The notes beneath the pieces are model-generated. The model searched no databases. It saw only the letters and a program-made list of their open reading frames with translations, and was not told the DNA's origin. Shown piece after piece: positions 10,196 through 20,644 of a DNA stretch of 64,000 nt; position 1 is the first letter of the stretch, and each line of letters starts with the position of its first letter. Origin of the DNA: Sulfurospirillaceae bacterium (GTDB lineage: Bacteria > Campylobacterota > Campylobacteria > Campylobacterales > Sulfurospirillaceae); assembly GCA_028684065.1 (NCBI GenBank), contig JAQUGO010000004.1, positions 229,528 through 293,527 on the forward strand, written 5' to 3'. A program made the position numbers and the translations under genes.

Positions 10196-10807
10196 TTAAA
10201 GTGAGGGAAGGAACTCTTTGATTCTTCTCTCACATATTTTATACTCTGGCATATACTCAGCAACACAATCCCAAAATGCTTTTTTATGGTGTTTATGTTT
10301 GATATGTGAAAGTTCATGAATGACAATATACGTGATACATTCAAGCGGAAGTTGCGCAAGGGTAATATTGAAGCTAAGTTCATTTTTGTAGGAACAACTT
10401 CCCCATCGTTTTTTAGCTTTTCGGTAACTGATAGAAAGAGGGGTAACACCCATAAGAAAGCTTTGCTCTTCGACGATTTGAGGAATAAGTCGTTTCGTAT
10501 GTTCTTTGTAAAATGCTTCAGCTTTTTGCGTAGCATGTAAAGGTATGACGTCGCCTAAGTAGAGTATTTTACCTTCTTCCAAAAGCTTAGGGATGCTGTA
10601 GCGTTTTTGAGCCTGTTGAATTTTTTGAAATATCCATCCTGCTTTTTGACGGACAATGGTTTCAACTTTAGAAATGGCATAGTTGGGGTTTTTTACAATG
10701 ACCCCTTTGTGGGGGTCAACACTGATATAAAGATTTTTGAGTTTTTTATTGGTGATAATTGTGTAAGGGAGCATCTGTCCTTGATACTCCACATACGCTG
10801 TTGTCAT
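10196..10807 (-). CDS. YgjP-like metallopeptidase (DUF45/M48-like)
   Basis: HELSHIKHKHHKKAFW metal motif; WGSCSYKNELSFN. Confidence 0.88.
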   Translation of the reverse strand: MTTAYVEYQGQMLPYTIITNKKLKNLYISVDPHKGVIVKNPNYAISKVETIVRQKAGWIFQKIQQAQKRYSIPKLLEEGKILYLGDVIPLHATQKAEAFYKEHTKRLIPQIVEEQSFLMGVTPLSISYRKAKKRWGSCSYKNELSFNITLAQLPLECITYIVIHELSHIKHKHHKKAFWDCVAEYMPEYKICERRIKEFLPSL

Positions 10808-10810
10808 AGC

Positions 10811-11944
10811 TTAGTTAAACCAGCTTTTGATTTTATCAAAAACACCTTCAAATTTTTCGTCTTTATGCTTCGTTTCAATACCAAAATTTTCTTGCAGTTT
10901 CGTCAGTAATTCTCTTTGTTCTTTAGTGATCTTTTTAGGGTAACGAATAGAGATTTGTGCAATCATACTGCCTAATTGATGGGTGTGAACATTTTTAACA
11001 CCCTCTTTTTTAAAGACAAATTGCTGTTTATCTTTAGCACCCAAAGGAAGTTCTAATTCAGTTTCGCCACGAATCGTTGGGATTTTAATGGTTTCACCAA
11101 GGGCAATTTGCGTAAAAAACACAGGTACTTCAATGTATATATCATCATTATGTCGTACAAAGTGCTCATCTTCTTTTGAATGGACGAGGATATATAAATC
11201 ACCACGATGACCGTGTTCATCAATATTCCCTTTACCGGCTACACGTATACGATTATTATTGTCAATGCCCTCAGGAATATCAATAGTTACTTTATCATTA
11301 AGGGTTGCAAAGCTTTTACCATTACATGCAGAACAAGGATTAGTAATGACTGTACCTTTACCATTACATGAAGAGCATGTTTGTGAAAAGGTCATAAAGC
11401 CTTGGCGGTAAAAGACTTGGCCTTTACCTTTACACTCTTTACATGTAGCACTTGCTTTATCTTTACTTCCTGTTCCATCACAGCTTTCACATGGTTTTTT
11501 GTAAGCGAAGCTAACCTCTTTTTTACAGCCAAAAATTGCTTCATGAAAAGCTAATGTAACTTCTGCTTCCAAATCGAGGTTATATTTTTTTTGATTTCGG
11601 CTATTGCCACCAGAACTAAAACCACCGCTAAAACCGCCGCCAAAGACTGATTCGAAGATGGAACCGAGGTCACCCATAATATCTTCATAATTCATATCTG
11701 AAAAATGACTAAAGCCTTGTCTATCAAGTCCTGATTTGCCATATCGGTCATAGGTTGCTCGTTTTTGCTCATCACTTAAAACTTGGTAAGCTTCGTTAAT
11801 AGCTTTAAACTTTTCCTCAGCCTCTTTATCACCTTGATTTCTATCAGGGTGAAACTGTAATGCTAACTTACGATATGCTTTTTTTATTTCTGCTGAATCA
11901 GCACTTTTGCTGATTTCTAGTATTTCATAATATTCGATGTCCAC
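10811..11944 (-). CDS. dnaJ: Chaperone DnaJ
   Basis: J domain with HPD; four CxxCxGxG-type zinc repeats. Confidence 0.97.
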   Translation of the reverse strand: MDIEYYEILEISKSADSAEIKKAYRKLALQFHPDRNQGDKEAEEKFKAINEAYQVLSDEQKRATYDRYGKSGLDRQGFSHFSDMNYEDIMGDLGSIFESVFGGGFSGGFSSGGNSRNQKKYNLDLEAEVTLAFHEAIFGCKKEVSFAYKKPCESCDGTGSKDKASATCKECKGKGQVFYRQGFMTFSQTCSSCNGKGTVITNPCSACNGKSFATLNDKVTIDIPEGIDNNNRIRVAGKGNIDEHGHRGDLYILVHSKEDEHFVRHNDDIYIEVPVFFTQIALGETIKIPTIRGETELELPLGAKDKQQFVFKKEGVKNVHTHQLGSMIAQISIRYPKKITKEQRELLTKLQENFGIETKHKDEKFEGVFDKIKSWFN

Positions 11945-12102
11945 TATTTTTCTCTTTTTAGGTAGTTTTTTGAAGTGGACTATTGTAGCAAAAGAATGTT
12001 TAGGCTCATTTTAACTTGTTAAGGTACATTAACATTTCATTAAAAGCTTGTTAAAACCGTTCCCCTATACTTTCATTATCAAATATTTTCAAGGAGAACA
12101 AA

Positions 12103-12609
12103 ATGAAAAAGACAATTTATTTACTAAGTGTTGCAGCACTACTAGCTACAGGAATTTATGCGTATGATAATGCTAATCAACAAGGGATGATGCAACCAGG
12201 AATGCAAATGGGTATGCAATCAGGCATGATGCAGTCAGGAATGCAACCATGTGGCATGATGCAAAAGGGAATGCGTGGTGGTCAAAATGGTATGCAAATG
12301 ATTACAAGACTTAATTTAAGTGATGACCAACGACATCAATTAGCCATTTTACGTGCTGAGATGAAGTTAGAGATGACAAAACTACGTGACCCAAAAATGA
12401 TGAATGCGATGCAAAATTTAATGAGCGCTGATACTTTTGATAAACAAGGTTTTATTAAAATGCAAAATGATATGCATACGAAAATGCTAGCCGTAAGAGC
12501 CAATCATATGGAAAAAGTATTTAACCTTTTAACCAAAGAACAACGTACTGAGCTCAAAGCATTGATGAATAATCGACCGATGAGACCAATGGCACCAAAA
12601 CAATCATAA
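12103..12609 (+). CDS. Methionine-rich Spy/CpxP-like periplasmic protein
   Basis: Signal peptide; LTxxQ-like motifs (LNLSDDQ, LTKEQ); 27 Met in 168 aa by manual count. Confidence 0.75.
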   Translation: MKKTIYLLSVAALLATGIYAYDNANQQGMMQPGMQMGMQSGMMQSGMQPCGMMQKGMRGGQNGMQMITRLNLSDDQRHQLAILRAEMKLEMTKLRDPKMMNAMQNLMSADTFDKQGFIKMQNDMHTKMLAVRANHMEKVFNLLTKEQRTELKALMNNRPMRPMAPKQS

Positions 12610-12642
12610 CTTTAAAGCCTCTGCTATTAGAAATTTAGTATA

Positions 12643-12685
12643 ATAAAGTTCTCTCTTGCAAAGTCAATACTAGAGAGAACTTTAT
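12643..12685 (+). terminator. Hairpin between the Spy-like gene and racR
   Basis: ATAAAGTTCTCTC(12643-12655)/GAGAGAACTTTAT(12673-12685): perfect 13-bp stem, 17-nt loop. Confidence 0.6.
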
Positions 12686-12701
12686 CTAAGAGGTGCCAAG
12701 A

Positions 12702-13373
12702 ATGATTAATGTTTTGATGATTGAGGATGATACAGAGTTTGCTGAAATACTCAGTGAATACTTAGCGAAGTACAATATCAAAATTACCAATTATGAAGAT
12801 CCTTATTTGGGACTGAGTGCTGGCATTAAAAAATATGATTTACTCATTTTAGATTTAACCCTTCCTGGTATAGATGGTTTAGAAGTTTGCAAAGAAATTG
12901 TTGCAAAATACGATATCCCCATTATCATTTCTTCCGCTCGTAGCGATATCAGTGACAAAGTGATAGGGCTTCAAATTGGTGCAGATGATTATTTGCCAAA
13001 GCCTTACGACCCTAAAGAGATGTATGCACGTATTCAAAGTCTAATTCGCCGTTACAAAAAAACAGCTGCTGTTGAAGAAATACAATCTCACAGTCATTTT
13101 GTCGTAGATGAAAAACGACATGAGATTAGTTTCAAAGGCGAAGCGCTCAATCTAACGCCTGCTGAATATGAAATTCTTTCTTATTTAATACGCCAAAATG
13201 GCTTTTCTATTTCACGTGAACAGTTGGTGTATAATTGTAAATCGCTTAAAGATAAAGGCTCTAAAAGTTTAGATGTTATTATCGGACGACTGCGCACCAA
13301 AATAGGTGATGACTCAAAAAGCCCTGAGTATATTCACTCTGTACGTGGCATAGGATATAAGTTAATTGGATGA
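12702..13373 (+). CDS. racR: OmpR-family response regulator, RacR-like
   Basis: MINVLMIEDDTEFAEIL..., REC + winged helix; synteny with Campylobacter jejuni dnaJ-racR-racS-recR. Confidence 0.8.
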   Translation: MINVLMIEDDTEFAEILSEYLAKYNIKITNYEDPYLGLSAGIKKYDLLILDLTLPGIDGLEVCKEIVAKYDIPIIISSARSDISDKVIGLQIGADDYLPKPYDPKEMYARIQSLIRRYKKTAAVEEIQSHSHFVVDEKRHEISFKGEALNLTPAEYEILSYLIRQNGFSISREQLVYNCKSLKDKGSKSLDVIIGRLRTKIGDDSKSPEYIHSVRGIGYKLIG

Positions 13374-14617
13374 TTAAAAACTCAATTATCAACAAAATTA
13401 GTGCTATCTTTATTTTATCGCTTCTCTTGCTGGTGATGTTTTTTGCGCTTTTATTAGAGCAACAAAGTGAAAAAAATCTTGAAAATATGAAACAACGCCA
13501 GTTTCAATCCATTAACTATCTTTTAGTTATGTACCGTAATAATATGCAACCCAATGATATAGAAGAGTATTTTAATAACTTTGGACTCAAACGCGTTACT
13601 AATAAAAATCTTAAAAATTCTGTATTGGACAAGGGTGTCATCATCTTTCAAAAACTCTCTCCTATCAGTCGATTTTCTTCCATTATTTATAATGATCGCT
13701 ACTACCTTTATATTGATAATTTTGAATCAAATGCTCTTCTTGAAAGTCAGGATTATAAAAATTTTAATGAAAATTTGTGGATAGTTTTTGTACTAGCACT
13801 GCTCATTTTTATTTACATGTACGCTTCTATTTACAAAAGTATCTCTCCTTTGAAAAGCTTAAGTGCACAGATTCGAAAGTTTGCGGGCGGTGATTTGAAT
13901 ATTGAATGTAAAAGTGAACAAAATGATGAAATAGCAGAAGTCGCCAATGAGTTCGATAGGGCGGCTAAAAAGATACGAGATTTGATTCATTCCCGTCAAC
14001 TTTTTTTGCGTACAATTATGCATGAGCTGAAAACACCTATTGGCAAAGGCCGTATTGTTTCAGAAATGCTTGATGACGAAGTAGCGAAAAAACGACTTGT
14101 AGGTGTTTTTGCTAGGTTAGAATTATTAATTGCTGAATTTTCCAAAACTGAACAATTGGCTTCTCAAAGTTACAATCTTAAAATAGAAGAGTATACCTTT
14201 TTGCATGTTCTTGACCAAGCTATTGATTTATTGATGTTGGATGAACAAAAAAAAGAAGAACAATTGAGTATAGATGGTGATAGTAGTTTCTGTGTCAAGG
14301 TAGATTTTGAGTTGATGGCTTTAGCGCTTAAAAACATCATTGATAATGCTATTAAAAACAGTAGTGAGCATAAAGCGTATATCTGTATTGAAGAGCAAAA
14401 AATAACGATAAAAAATAAAGCAGAACCTCTTAAAATGCCTATTCAAGAGTACATGCAGCCTTTTGTTTCAGGGTCCAAAACATCAGGTAGTGGGCTTGGA
14501 TTAGGCCTTTATATTGTTCAAAATATAGTACAACTGCACAACCTTGAGTTAGTCTATGATTATAATCATGGAATGCACCAATTTAGTATTGATTTTCAAA
14601 AGGTACAAAGCGTATGA
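13370..14617 (+). CDS. racS: Sensor histidine kinase, RacS-like
   Basis: Two TM segments, HAMP, IMHELKTPIGKGR H-box, GSGLGLGLYIVQ G-box; ATGA overlap with racR. Confidence 0.8.
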   Translation: MIKNSIINKISAIFILSLLLLVMFFALLLEQQSEKNLENMKQRQFQSINYLLVMYRNNMQPNDIEEYFNNFGLKRVTNKNLKNSVLDKGVIIFQKLSPISRFSSIIYNDRYYLYIDNFESNALLESQDYKNFNENLWIVFVLALLIFIYMYASIYKSISPLKSLSAQIRKFAGGDLNIECKSEQNDEIAEVANEFDRAAKKIRDLIHSRQLFLRTIMHELKTPIGKGRIVSEMLDDEVAKKRLVGVFARLELLIAEFSKTEQLASQSYNLKIEEYTFLHVLDQAIDLLMLDEQKKEEQLSIDGDSSFCVKVDFELMALALKNIIDNAIKNSSEHKAYICIEEQKITIKNKAEPLKMPIQEYMQPFVSGSKTSGSGLGLGLYIVQNIVQLHNLELVYDYNHGMHQFSIDFQKVQSV

Positions 14618-15183
14618 TGCGAGGATTAGAAAAGTTTAATAATTTAGTGGAAGCCTTTGAGTCTCTCCCCACAGTGGGCAAAAAATCGGCATTACGATTT
14701 GCCTATCATATGGTGCTCAATGATACGTTTAGTGCTATGAAGCTTTCTAATGCTATTGAGAGTGCCATTAAATCTATTCGTAAATGTGAACAATGTGGTG
14801 CTTTGAGTGAGCATGAGATATGTGATATTTGTTTAGATGAGATGCGAGATATCCGAAAATTATGTATCGTTGAGAGTGCTAAGGATATCTTTGTCCTTGA
14901 AGAACATAGGCTTTATGATGGAAAGTATTTTGTTTTAGATAATTTAGATCAAGAGAGTTTAGAACGCTTAGAATTTATCATTAAAGTTGAGGTGAAAGAG
15001 ATTATTTTTGCACTTACCCCTTCTTTAGCCAATGATGCCTTGATTTTATTTATTGAAGACAAGCTTAAGGCTTACCCACTCATATTTACTAAAATTGCAC
15101 AAGGCGTGCCAACTGGAGTGCATCTTGAAAATGTTGATATGCTCTCTTTATCTAAAGCTTTAGAGTCACGAACAAAAATATAA
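14614..15183 (+). CDS. recR: Recombination protein RecR
   Basis: CEQCGALSEHEICDIC zinc finger; Toprim segment; LPTVGKKSALRFAYH. Confidence 0.93.
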   Translation: MMRGLEKFNNLVEAFESLPTVGKKSALRFAYHMVLNDTFSAMKLSNAIESAIKSIRKCEQCGALSEHEICDICLDEMRDIRKLCIVESAKDIFVLEEHRLYDGKYFVLDNLDQESLERLEFIIKVEVKEIIFALTPSLANDALILFIEDKLKAYPLIFTKIAQGVPTGVHLENVDMLSLSKALESRTKI

Positions 15184-15250
15184 TATCCATACGTATTTTT
15201 AAGTTTTCCTATGTTAGCATAAATGAAAATGCGTCACATAGGGAGACAAT

Positions 15251-16420
15251 GTGTCTTTGCAATACGTTGAAACAGCCCTTAGAAAGTGTGTTGCCCCTGA
15301 GTTTGTCTTTGGTATAGGTGCCCGTAAAATGGCAGGAAAATATGCTAAAAACTTAGGTACTCGAAAACTTTTAATCGTCACAGATCCAGGTGTAATTCTT
15401 ACAGGATGGCTTAAGGACGTTACTAATTCTCTCAATGCAGAAAATCTTGCGTATGTTATTTTCGATAACGTTGTACCAAACCCTCGTGATTTTAATGTCA
15501 GTGCTGGTGTTCAAATGTATCGTGAGCATAAATGTGATGGCATTGTCAGTGTTGGAGGTGGTAGCCCTATGGACTGCGCTAAAGGAATAGGGATAGTTGT
15601 TTCCAATATGCAAAATATTTTAGACTTTGAAGGTGTTGATAAGATACGTTATCCTTTACCACCTCTAATTTTTATACCAACAACGGCTGGAACCTCTGCG
15701 GATGTATCACAATTTGCCATTATTAACGATTCAACAAGGCATGTCAAAGTAGCAATTATTAGTAAATCTATTGTTCCCGATGTCTCCTTAATAGACCCAG
15801 AAACAACGCTCAGCATGGATGTAGCACTCAGTATTTATACAGGGCTCGATGCGTTAACCCATGCTTTTGAAGCATATGTTTCTAATGCCAATTCTGCTAT
15901 AACAGATATTTATGCTATTGAAGCGATAGATTTATTGTATCGATTTTTGCCAAAAGTGGTTGCTAATCAAGAAGATATGGAAGCAAGGGCTTCAATTATG
16001 ATGGCCAGTCTTTTAGCTGGGCTTGCCTTTTCAAATGCTAGTTTAGGTATTGTTCATGCCATGGCCCACTCTTTGGGGGGATGGTTAGATTTACCTCATG
16101 GCTTATGCAATGCTATTTTATTAGATAAGGCGGTTAAATATAACTTTCCTTATGCCTCACACCGGTATATTTCTATTGCTTCGCACATGGGAATATCATG
16201 CAAAACACTTACCTCCAAAGAATGGGCGAATGCTTTTTTAGAAGAATTAATTCATTTTAAGGACACGTTAGGCTTAACACAGTCACTAAGTGTACTAGGT
16301 GTTCATGTCAAAGATATTGAACATCTCTCTTTGATGGCACTAAAAGATGCATGCATCGTTACCAACCCTCATATGCCTACACAACACGATATAGAGGAGA
16401 TATTTAACGATGCCTTATGA
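15251..16420 (+). CDS. Iron-containing (type III) alcohol dehydrogenase
   Basis: GTG start; GGGSPMDCAKGI, PTTAGTSADVSQF, GLDALTHAFEAYVS, HAMAHSLGG. Confidence 0.93.
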   Translation: MSLQYVETALRKCVAPEFVFGIGARKMAGKYAKNLGTRKLLIVTDPGVILTGWLKDVTNSLNAENLAYVIFDNVVPNPRDFNVSAGVQMYREHKCDGIVSVGGGSPMDCAKGIGIVVSNMQNILDFEGVDKIRYPLPPLIFIPTTAGTSADVSQFAIINDSTRHVKVAIISKSIVPDVSLIDPETTLSMDVALSIYTGLDALTHAFEAYVSNANSAITDIYAIEAIDLLYRFLPKVVANQEDMEARASIMMASLLAGLAFSNASLGIVHAMAHSLGGWLDLPHGLCNAILLDKAVKYNFPYASHRYISIASHMGISCKTLTSKEWANAFLEELIHFKDTLGLTQSLSVLGVHVKDIEHLSLMALKDACIVTNPHMPTQHDIEEIFNDAL

Positions 16421-18182
16421 TAATACAGAAGAGCTTCGCACTAAAATTATTGGCTTAGGCGAGACTTCTGTACGTAAAAGTTATTATCCCCAATTGCAAG
16501 ATCGTATCTTAGAGTTAGAACGCTTTCATACACTGTTAGACCGTTCTCGAGAGATGATTATTTTAGTGGAAGCGGAAGATGGTAATTGCATTGTTGATTG
16601 TAACGCTATTGTTCCAACTATATTAGGTGTTCCCCGAGAAGCAATTCTAAATACAGAAGTAGTACGATGGTTACCCTTTGAAGTGGTTGAAATAATGACT
16701 ATTTTAAAGACACAAGGAGAAGTTAAAGAGTGTTGTTTGGTTGAAACAATAATGCCAAGTCCAATGGGGACTTTTCCTGTAGAATTTATTCTTCAGTGTG
16801 CCAGTTGTTCCGATAAGAACTATTTTATTGTTATGGGCTCGAATATTAGTGAGCGTAAAAATGCAGAATCAAAAATTTATACGCTTGCTTTTTACGATTC
16901 TCTGACACAACTTCCAAATCGTCAATTACTCAATGATCGAATTATTCAAGCTTTGGCAAAAAGCCAAAGACACCGTAAATATGGGGCAATCTTATTTGTT
17001 GATTTAGATAATTTTAAAACGCTCAATGACACAAAAGGTCACCATATTGGAGATATGCTTTTAGTGGAAGTGGCTCAAAGGGTAGAGGAAATTTTGCGTG
17101 ATGGCGATACTTTAGGCCGTCTAGGCGGTGATGAATTTATTGTTTTGCTCGAAGGGCTTAGTTATACTATGGAAGTAGCAGCAGTTGAAGCCAAGAACTT
17201 TGCACAGCGCATTAAAGAGACGATTAATCGACCTTATAATCTTTCTGGATATGCGCATACCTGTTCTTCGAGTATTGGAGTAACACTTTTTTTAGGTACT
17301 GAGCAAACTAAAGATTCTTTACTGAAATATGCAGATATTGCGATGTATCAAGCCAAACAATCAGGACGTAATACTATATGTTTTTATGACCCAGCTATGC
17401 AAGAGGCTATTCAATTAAAAATGACTATGGAAAATGAGTTGCGATCAGCTATTTTATATAATCAACTGATACTTTTTTATCAGCCGCAAGTTGATTTAAG
17501 CGGTATTATTGTGGGGCTAGAAGCTTTGGTCCGTTGGAATCATCCTATCAAAGGACTGATAGCACCCAATGATTTTATTCCGTTAGCAGAAGAAACAGGA
17601 TTGATTATTTCTCTGGGGCAGTGGGTGTTAGAAGAAGCATGTAGACAGATTAAAATATGGGAAGATCGCTTTAGTTCTCATATTAAAGTATCTGTAAATG
17701 TCAGTGTAAAGCAGTTTCAAGAAGGGTCTTTTTATACAATGATTGCGGATGCTTTATATCATAGTGGTGTGTCTGGAAATCTTTTGAAGATAGAATTGAC
17801 GGAGAGCATTATCGTTGATAATATTCTGGAAAATATTGAAAAAATAAAGGCTATTCGATCATTTGGTATTGGATTTTCTTTGGATGATTTTGGAACTGGT
17901 TACTCGTCACTTTCTTATTTAAAGCGACTACCTTTAGATGAGCTTAAGATTGATCAATCTTTTATTCGTGATATTACAATGAATAGCAATGATGCAATGC
18001 TCGTACAAACCATTATTGATGTAGCCCATAATTTTGATTTGCAAGTTATTGCAGAAGGTGTTGAGAATGAAGAGCAATTGTCTTTTTTGAAAGCATTTGG
18101 ATGCAAGATATTTCAAGGTTATTTATTTGGCAAACCAATACCAGTAGAAGAGATAGAGCGTCTATTGATACACACGCTCTAA
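16410..18182 (+). CDS. PAS-GGDEF-EAL protein (c-di-GMP turnover)
   Basis: GRLGGDEFIVLL and EALVRWNHP motifs. Confidence 0.95.
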   Translation: MPYDNTEELRTKIIGLGETSVRKSYYPQLQDRILELERFHTLLDRSREMIILVEAEDGNCIVDCNAIVPTILGVPREAILNTEVVRWLPFEVVEIMTILKTQGEVKECCLVETIMPSPMGTFPVEFILQCASCSDKNYFIVMGSNISERKNAESKIYTLAFYDSLTQLPNRQLLNDRIIQALAKSQRHRKYGAILFVDLDNFKTLNDTKGHHIGDMLLVEVAQRVEEILRDGDTLGRLGGDEFIVLLEGLSYTMEVAAVEAKNFAQRIKETINRPYNLSGYAHTCSSSIGVTLFLGTEQTKDSLLKYADIAMYQAKQSGRNTICFYDPAMQEAIQLKMTMENELRSAILYNQLILFYQPQVDLSGIIVGLEALVRWNHPIKGLIAPNDFIPLAEETGLIISLGQWVLEEACRQIKIWEDRFSSHIKVSVNVSVKQFQEGSFYTMIADALYHSGVSGNLLKIELTESIIVDNILENIEKIKAIRSFGIGFSLDDFGTGYSSLSYLKRLPLDELKIDQSFIRDITMNSNDAMLVQTIIDVAHNFDLQVIAEGVENEEQLSFLKAFGCKIFQGYLFGKPIPVEEIERLLIHTL

Positions 18183-18191
18183 GTTAAAAGG

Positions 18192-19835
18192 TTATGAGCC
18201 ATATTGAGCGCGCAACTCTTTTTTATTTATTTTTCCAACACTTGTTTTAGCAATACTATCAACAAAAAGTATTTTCATAAGCATACTTTCTCGTGCCATA
18301 ATGCCCTTTTTGATAAACTCTTTTGTATGCATTAAGAGCTCTTTCTCTGTGACACACTCTCGTGTTGTATCTGCTACGATAAGAGCTAAAGGGCGTTCTC
18401 CCCATTTTTCATCGTTAACGCCTATGACAGCAACTTCTTTAACATAAGGGTGTTGATTGAGAATATCTTCTAGTTCTAGTGAAGAGACCCATTCGCCACC
18501 GACCTTGATAATATCTTTACTTCTATCGGTGATTTTAATATAGCCATTAGCATCATAATAAGCCATATCTCCAGTATGAAGGTATCCACCATGCCAAAGA
18601 TGTTCAGAATTTTTAGTGTCTCTAAAGTAGCCTTCTGTAAGCCATGGGGAACGTACCACAATTTCACCAGTCGATTCACCGTCATTGGGCACAGGGTTCA
18701 TCGCTTCATCAACAAGCTTAATTTCAACCAATCCCATAGGTCGACCCGTTTTGATACGAATTTCACTTTGCTCTTTATCCGTTCCTTCAAGAAGTTCAGG
18801 AGTGAGTTGCGCAACTGTAAGAATAGGGCATGTTTCACTCATCCCATAACCTGTAAACATATCGATACCTCTTTTGAGACCTTCTTCACACATTGTTTTT
18901 GGTAGTGAAGCACCTCCAATCATGACTTTCCAATGGGAGAGATCAATAGAGTCTATTTTGGGTGAGTTGAAGAGCATATGCATGATAGTAGGAACACAAT
19001 GCGAGAAAGTGACTTTTTCTTTATCAATAAGATCGAGGAGCAAATCAGGAATATATTTACCAGGATAGACTTGTTTAACCCCTAAGAAAGTAGCAACATA
19101 AGGAAGCCCCCAGGCGTGAACATGAAACATTGGGGTAATAGGCATATAAACATCACCTTGATTGAAATTTCCTTGGTTTGGTGCGCTTGCAAGGGTTGAC
19201 AGTGACCCAAGTGTATGCAAGACAAGTTGGCGATGGGTAAAATAAACTCCTTTAGGAAGTCCCGTCGTACCTGTGGTATAAAAGGTTGTTGCTCGAGTGT
19301 TCTCATCAAAATCAGGGAAATCAAAGTCGTCATGGTTTTCAGATAAAAGCGTTTCATATTCACCATGTAGAGGTATAGTTGTTTTTGGAAGGATATTATC
19401 TTCTGATAAGGCAATGAAGACTCCAATATCCAAGCGTCCTTTAATCTGTTCAAGAATAGGTAAAAAATCATGATGAACTAAAATAACGCTATCTCCTGCA
19501 TGGTCGATTGTATAGAGGATTTGTTCACTCGATAGCCTTACGTTAATCGTATGTAAAATAGCACCAATCATCGGAATGGCAAAATAGCATTCTAAATACC
19601 GATGCGAATCATAATCCATTACAGCAACTGTATCGCCAGCTTTTACTCCTAATTCCGTTAGTAAATTAGCAAGTTGACGGACACGCTTTTTAAATTGGGT
19701 ATAGCTAAAACGTATTTCACCACGATATACAATCTCTTGATTTGGGTTATTAACAATGGGGGAATTAAAAATATGTTTAATAAGCAACTGGTAATTATAG
19801 GCATAAGGGTTATTGGTAAGTGTTTCTAGAGGCAT
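18192..19835 (-). CDS. AMP-dependent acyl-CoA synthetase / fatty-acid-CoA ligase
   Basis: TTFYTTGTTGLPKGV, GYGMSETCP, YLHTGDMAYYDANGYIKITDRSKDIIK. Confidence 0.92.
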   Translation of the reverse strand: MPLETLTNNPYAYNYQLLIKHIFNSPIVNNPNQEIVYRGEIRFSYTQFKKRVRQLANLLTELGVKAGDTVAVMDYDSHRYLECYFAIPMIGAILHTINVRLSSEQILYTIDHAGDSVILVHHDFLPILEQIKGRLDIGVFIALSEDNILPKTTIPLHGEYETLLSENHDDFDFPDFDENTRATTFYTTGTTGLPKGVYFTHRQLVLHTLGSLSTLASAPNQGNFNQGDVYMPITPMFHVHAWGLPYVATFLGVKQVYPGKYIPDLLLDLIDKEKVTFSHCVPTIMHMLFNSPKIDSIDLSHWKVMIGGASLPKTMCEEGLKRGIDMFTGYGMSETCPILTVAQLTPELLEGTDKEQSEIRIKTGRPMGLVEIKLVDEAMNPVPNDGESTGEIVVRSPWLTEGYFRDTKNSEHLWHGGYLHTGDMAYYDANGYIKITDRSKDIIKVGGEWVSSLELEDILNQHPYVKEVAVIGVNDEKWGERPLALIVADTTRECVTEKELLMHTKEFIKKGIMARESMLMKILFVDSIAKTSVGKINKKELRAQYGS

Positions 19836-19850
19836 GGAATTTCCTTAGAT

Positions 19851-20642
19851 TTAATATTCAAAAGCTTTTCTCATTGAGGCTTCTATTGTATTGAGAGTAA
19901 ATCGTTGGTGAAAAAAAAGATCAAATGCAAGTACGGCTTGGTAGAGTAACATCTCTTTACCATCTTTACATGTAAGGCCTAAATGATGAGCCTTTGTTAG
20001 AAAAGGAGTTGATTGGTTATAGATGACATCAAAGGCATACTTTGCTTGTGAAAACAGTGTTTCCAAGAGTAACTCAGGACAAGGCAAAGAGATGTCTTTA
20101 AGCCCTGCTGAGGTAGTATTAATAATTAGGTCATAAGGTTTGATTTCAAAATTTTCCCACGTAGTGCATGCGAAGCCTTGTTCTTTAAAAAAATCGAGTC
20201 GTGACGTTGAACGGTTTAGAATATGTGTTTTTATACCATATTGACGCAATATGATAGCAATGGCTTTAGCTGTTCCTCCTGCTCCTAAAATAAGAGCATT
20301 TTGCATTTCTCCAAAAGAGGCAATAGCTTTGTAAAAGCCTTCGGCATCAGTGTTATACCCTATCACTTTATTCTTTTCCTTCACAAGCGTATTAACAGCT
20401 CCAATGTTTTGTGCAATGCCTCTGACTTCATCACATTGTGCAAAGGCTACTTCTTTATGAGGCACAGTGACATTGGCCCCATCAAGTTGCATGGCATGAA
20501 ATGTGGGGATAAGCATTGAAGGTTCGGTAATGGCTTGACGCACATAACAACCATTGATTTTTAGATCACACATGGCGTTATTGTGGAGTCGTGGAGAGAT
20601 AGAGTGAGTAACGGGCTCACCAAAGATGCTAAAGAGTAGCAC
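19851..20642 (-). CDS. aroE: Shikimate dehydrogenase
   Basis: FGEPVTHSISPRLHN, GANVTVPHKE, LGAGGTAKAI, INTTSAGL. Confidence 0.95.
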   Translation of the reverse strand: MLLFSIFGEPVTHSISPRLHNNAMCDLKINGCYVRQAITEPSMLIPTFHAMQLDGANVTVPHKEVAFAQCDEVRGIAQNIGAVNTLVKEKNKVIGYNTDAEGFYKAIASFGEMQNALILGAGGTAKAIAIILRQYGIKTHILNRSTSRLDFFKEQGFACTTWENFEIKPYDLIINTTSAGLKDISLPCPELLLETLFSQAKYAFDVIYNQSTPFLTKAHHLGLTCKDGKEMLLYQAVLAFDLFFHQRFTLNTIEASMRKAFEY

Positions 20643-20644
20643 GC

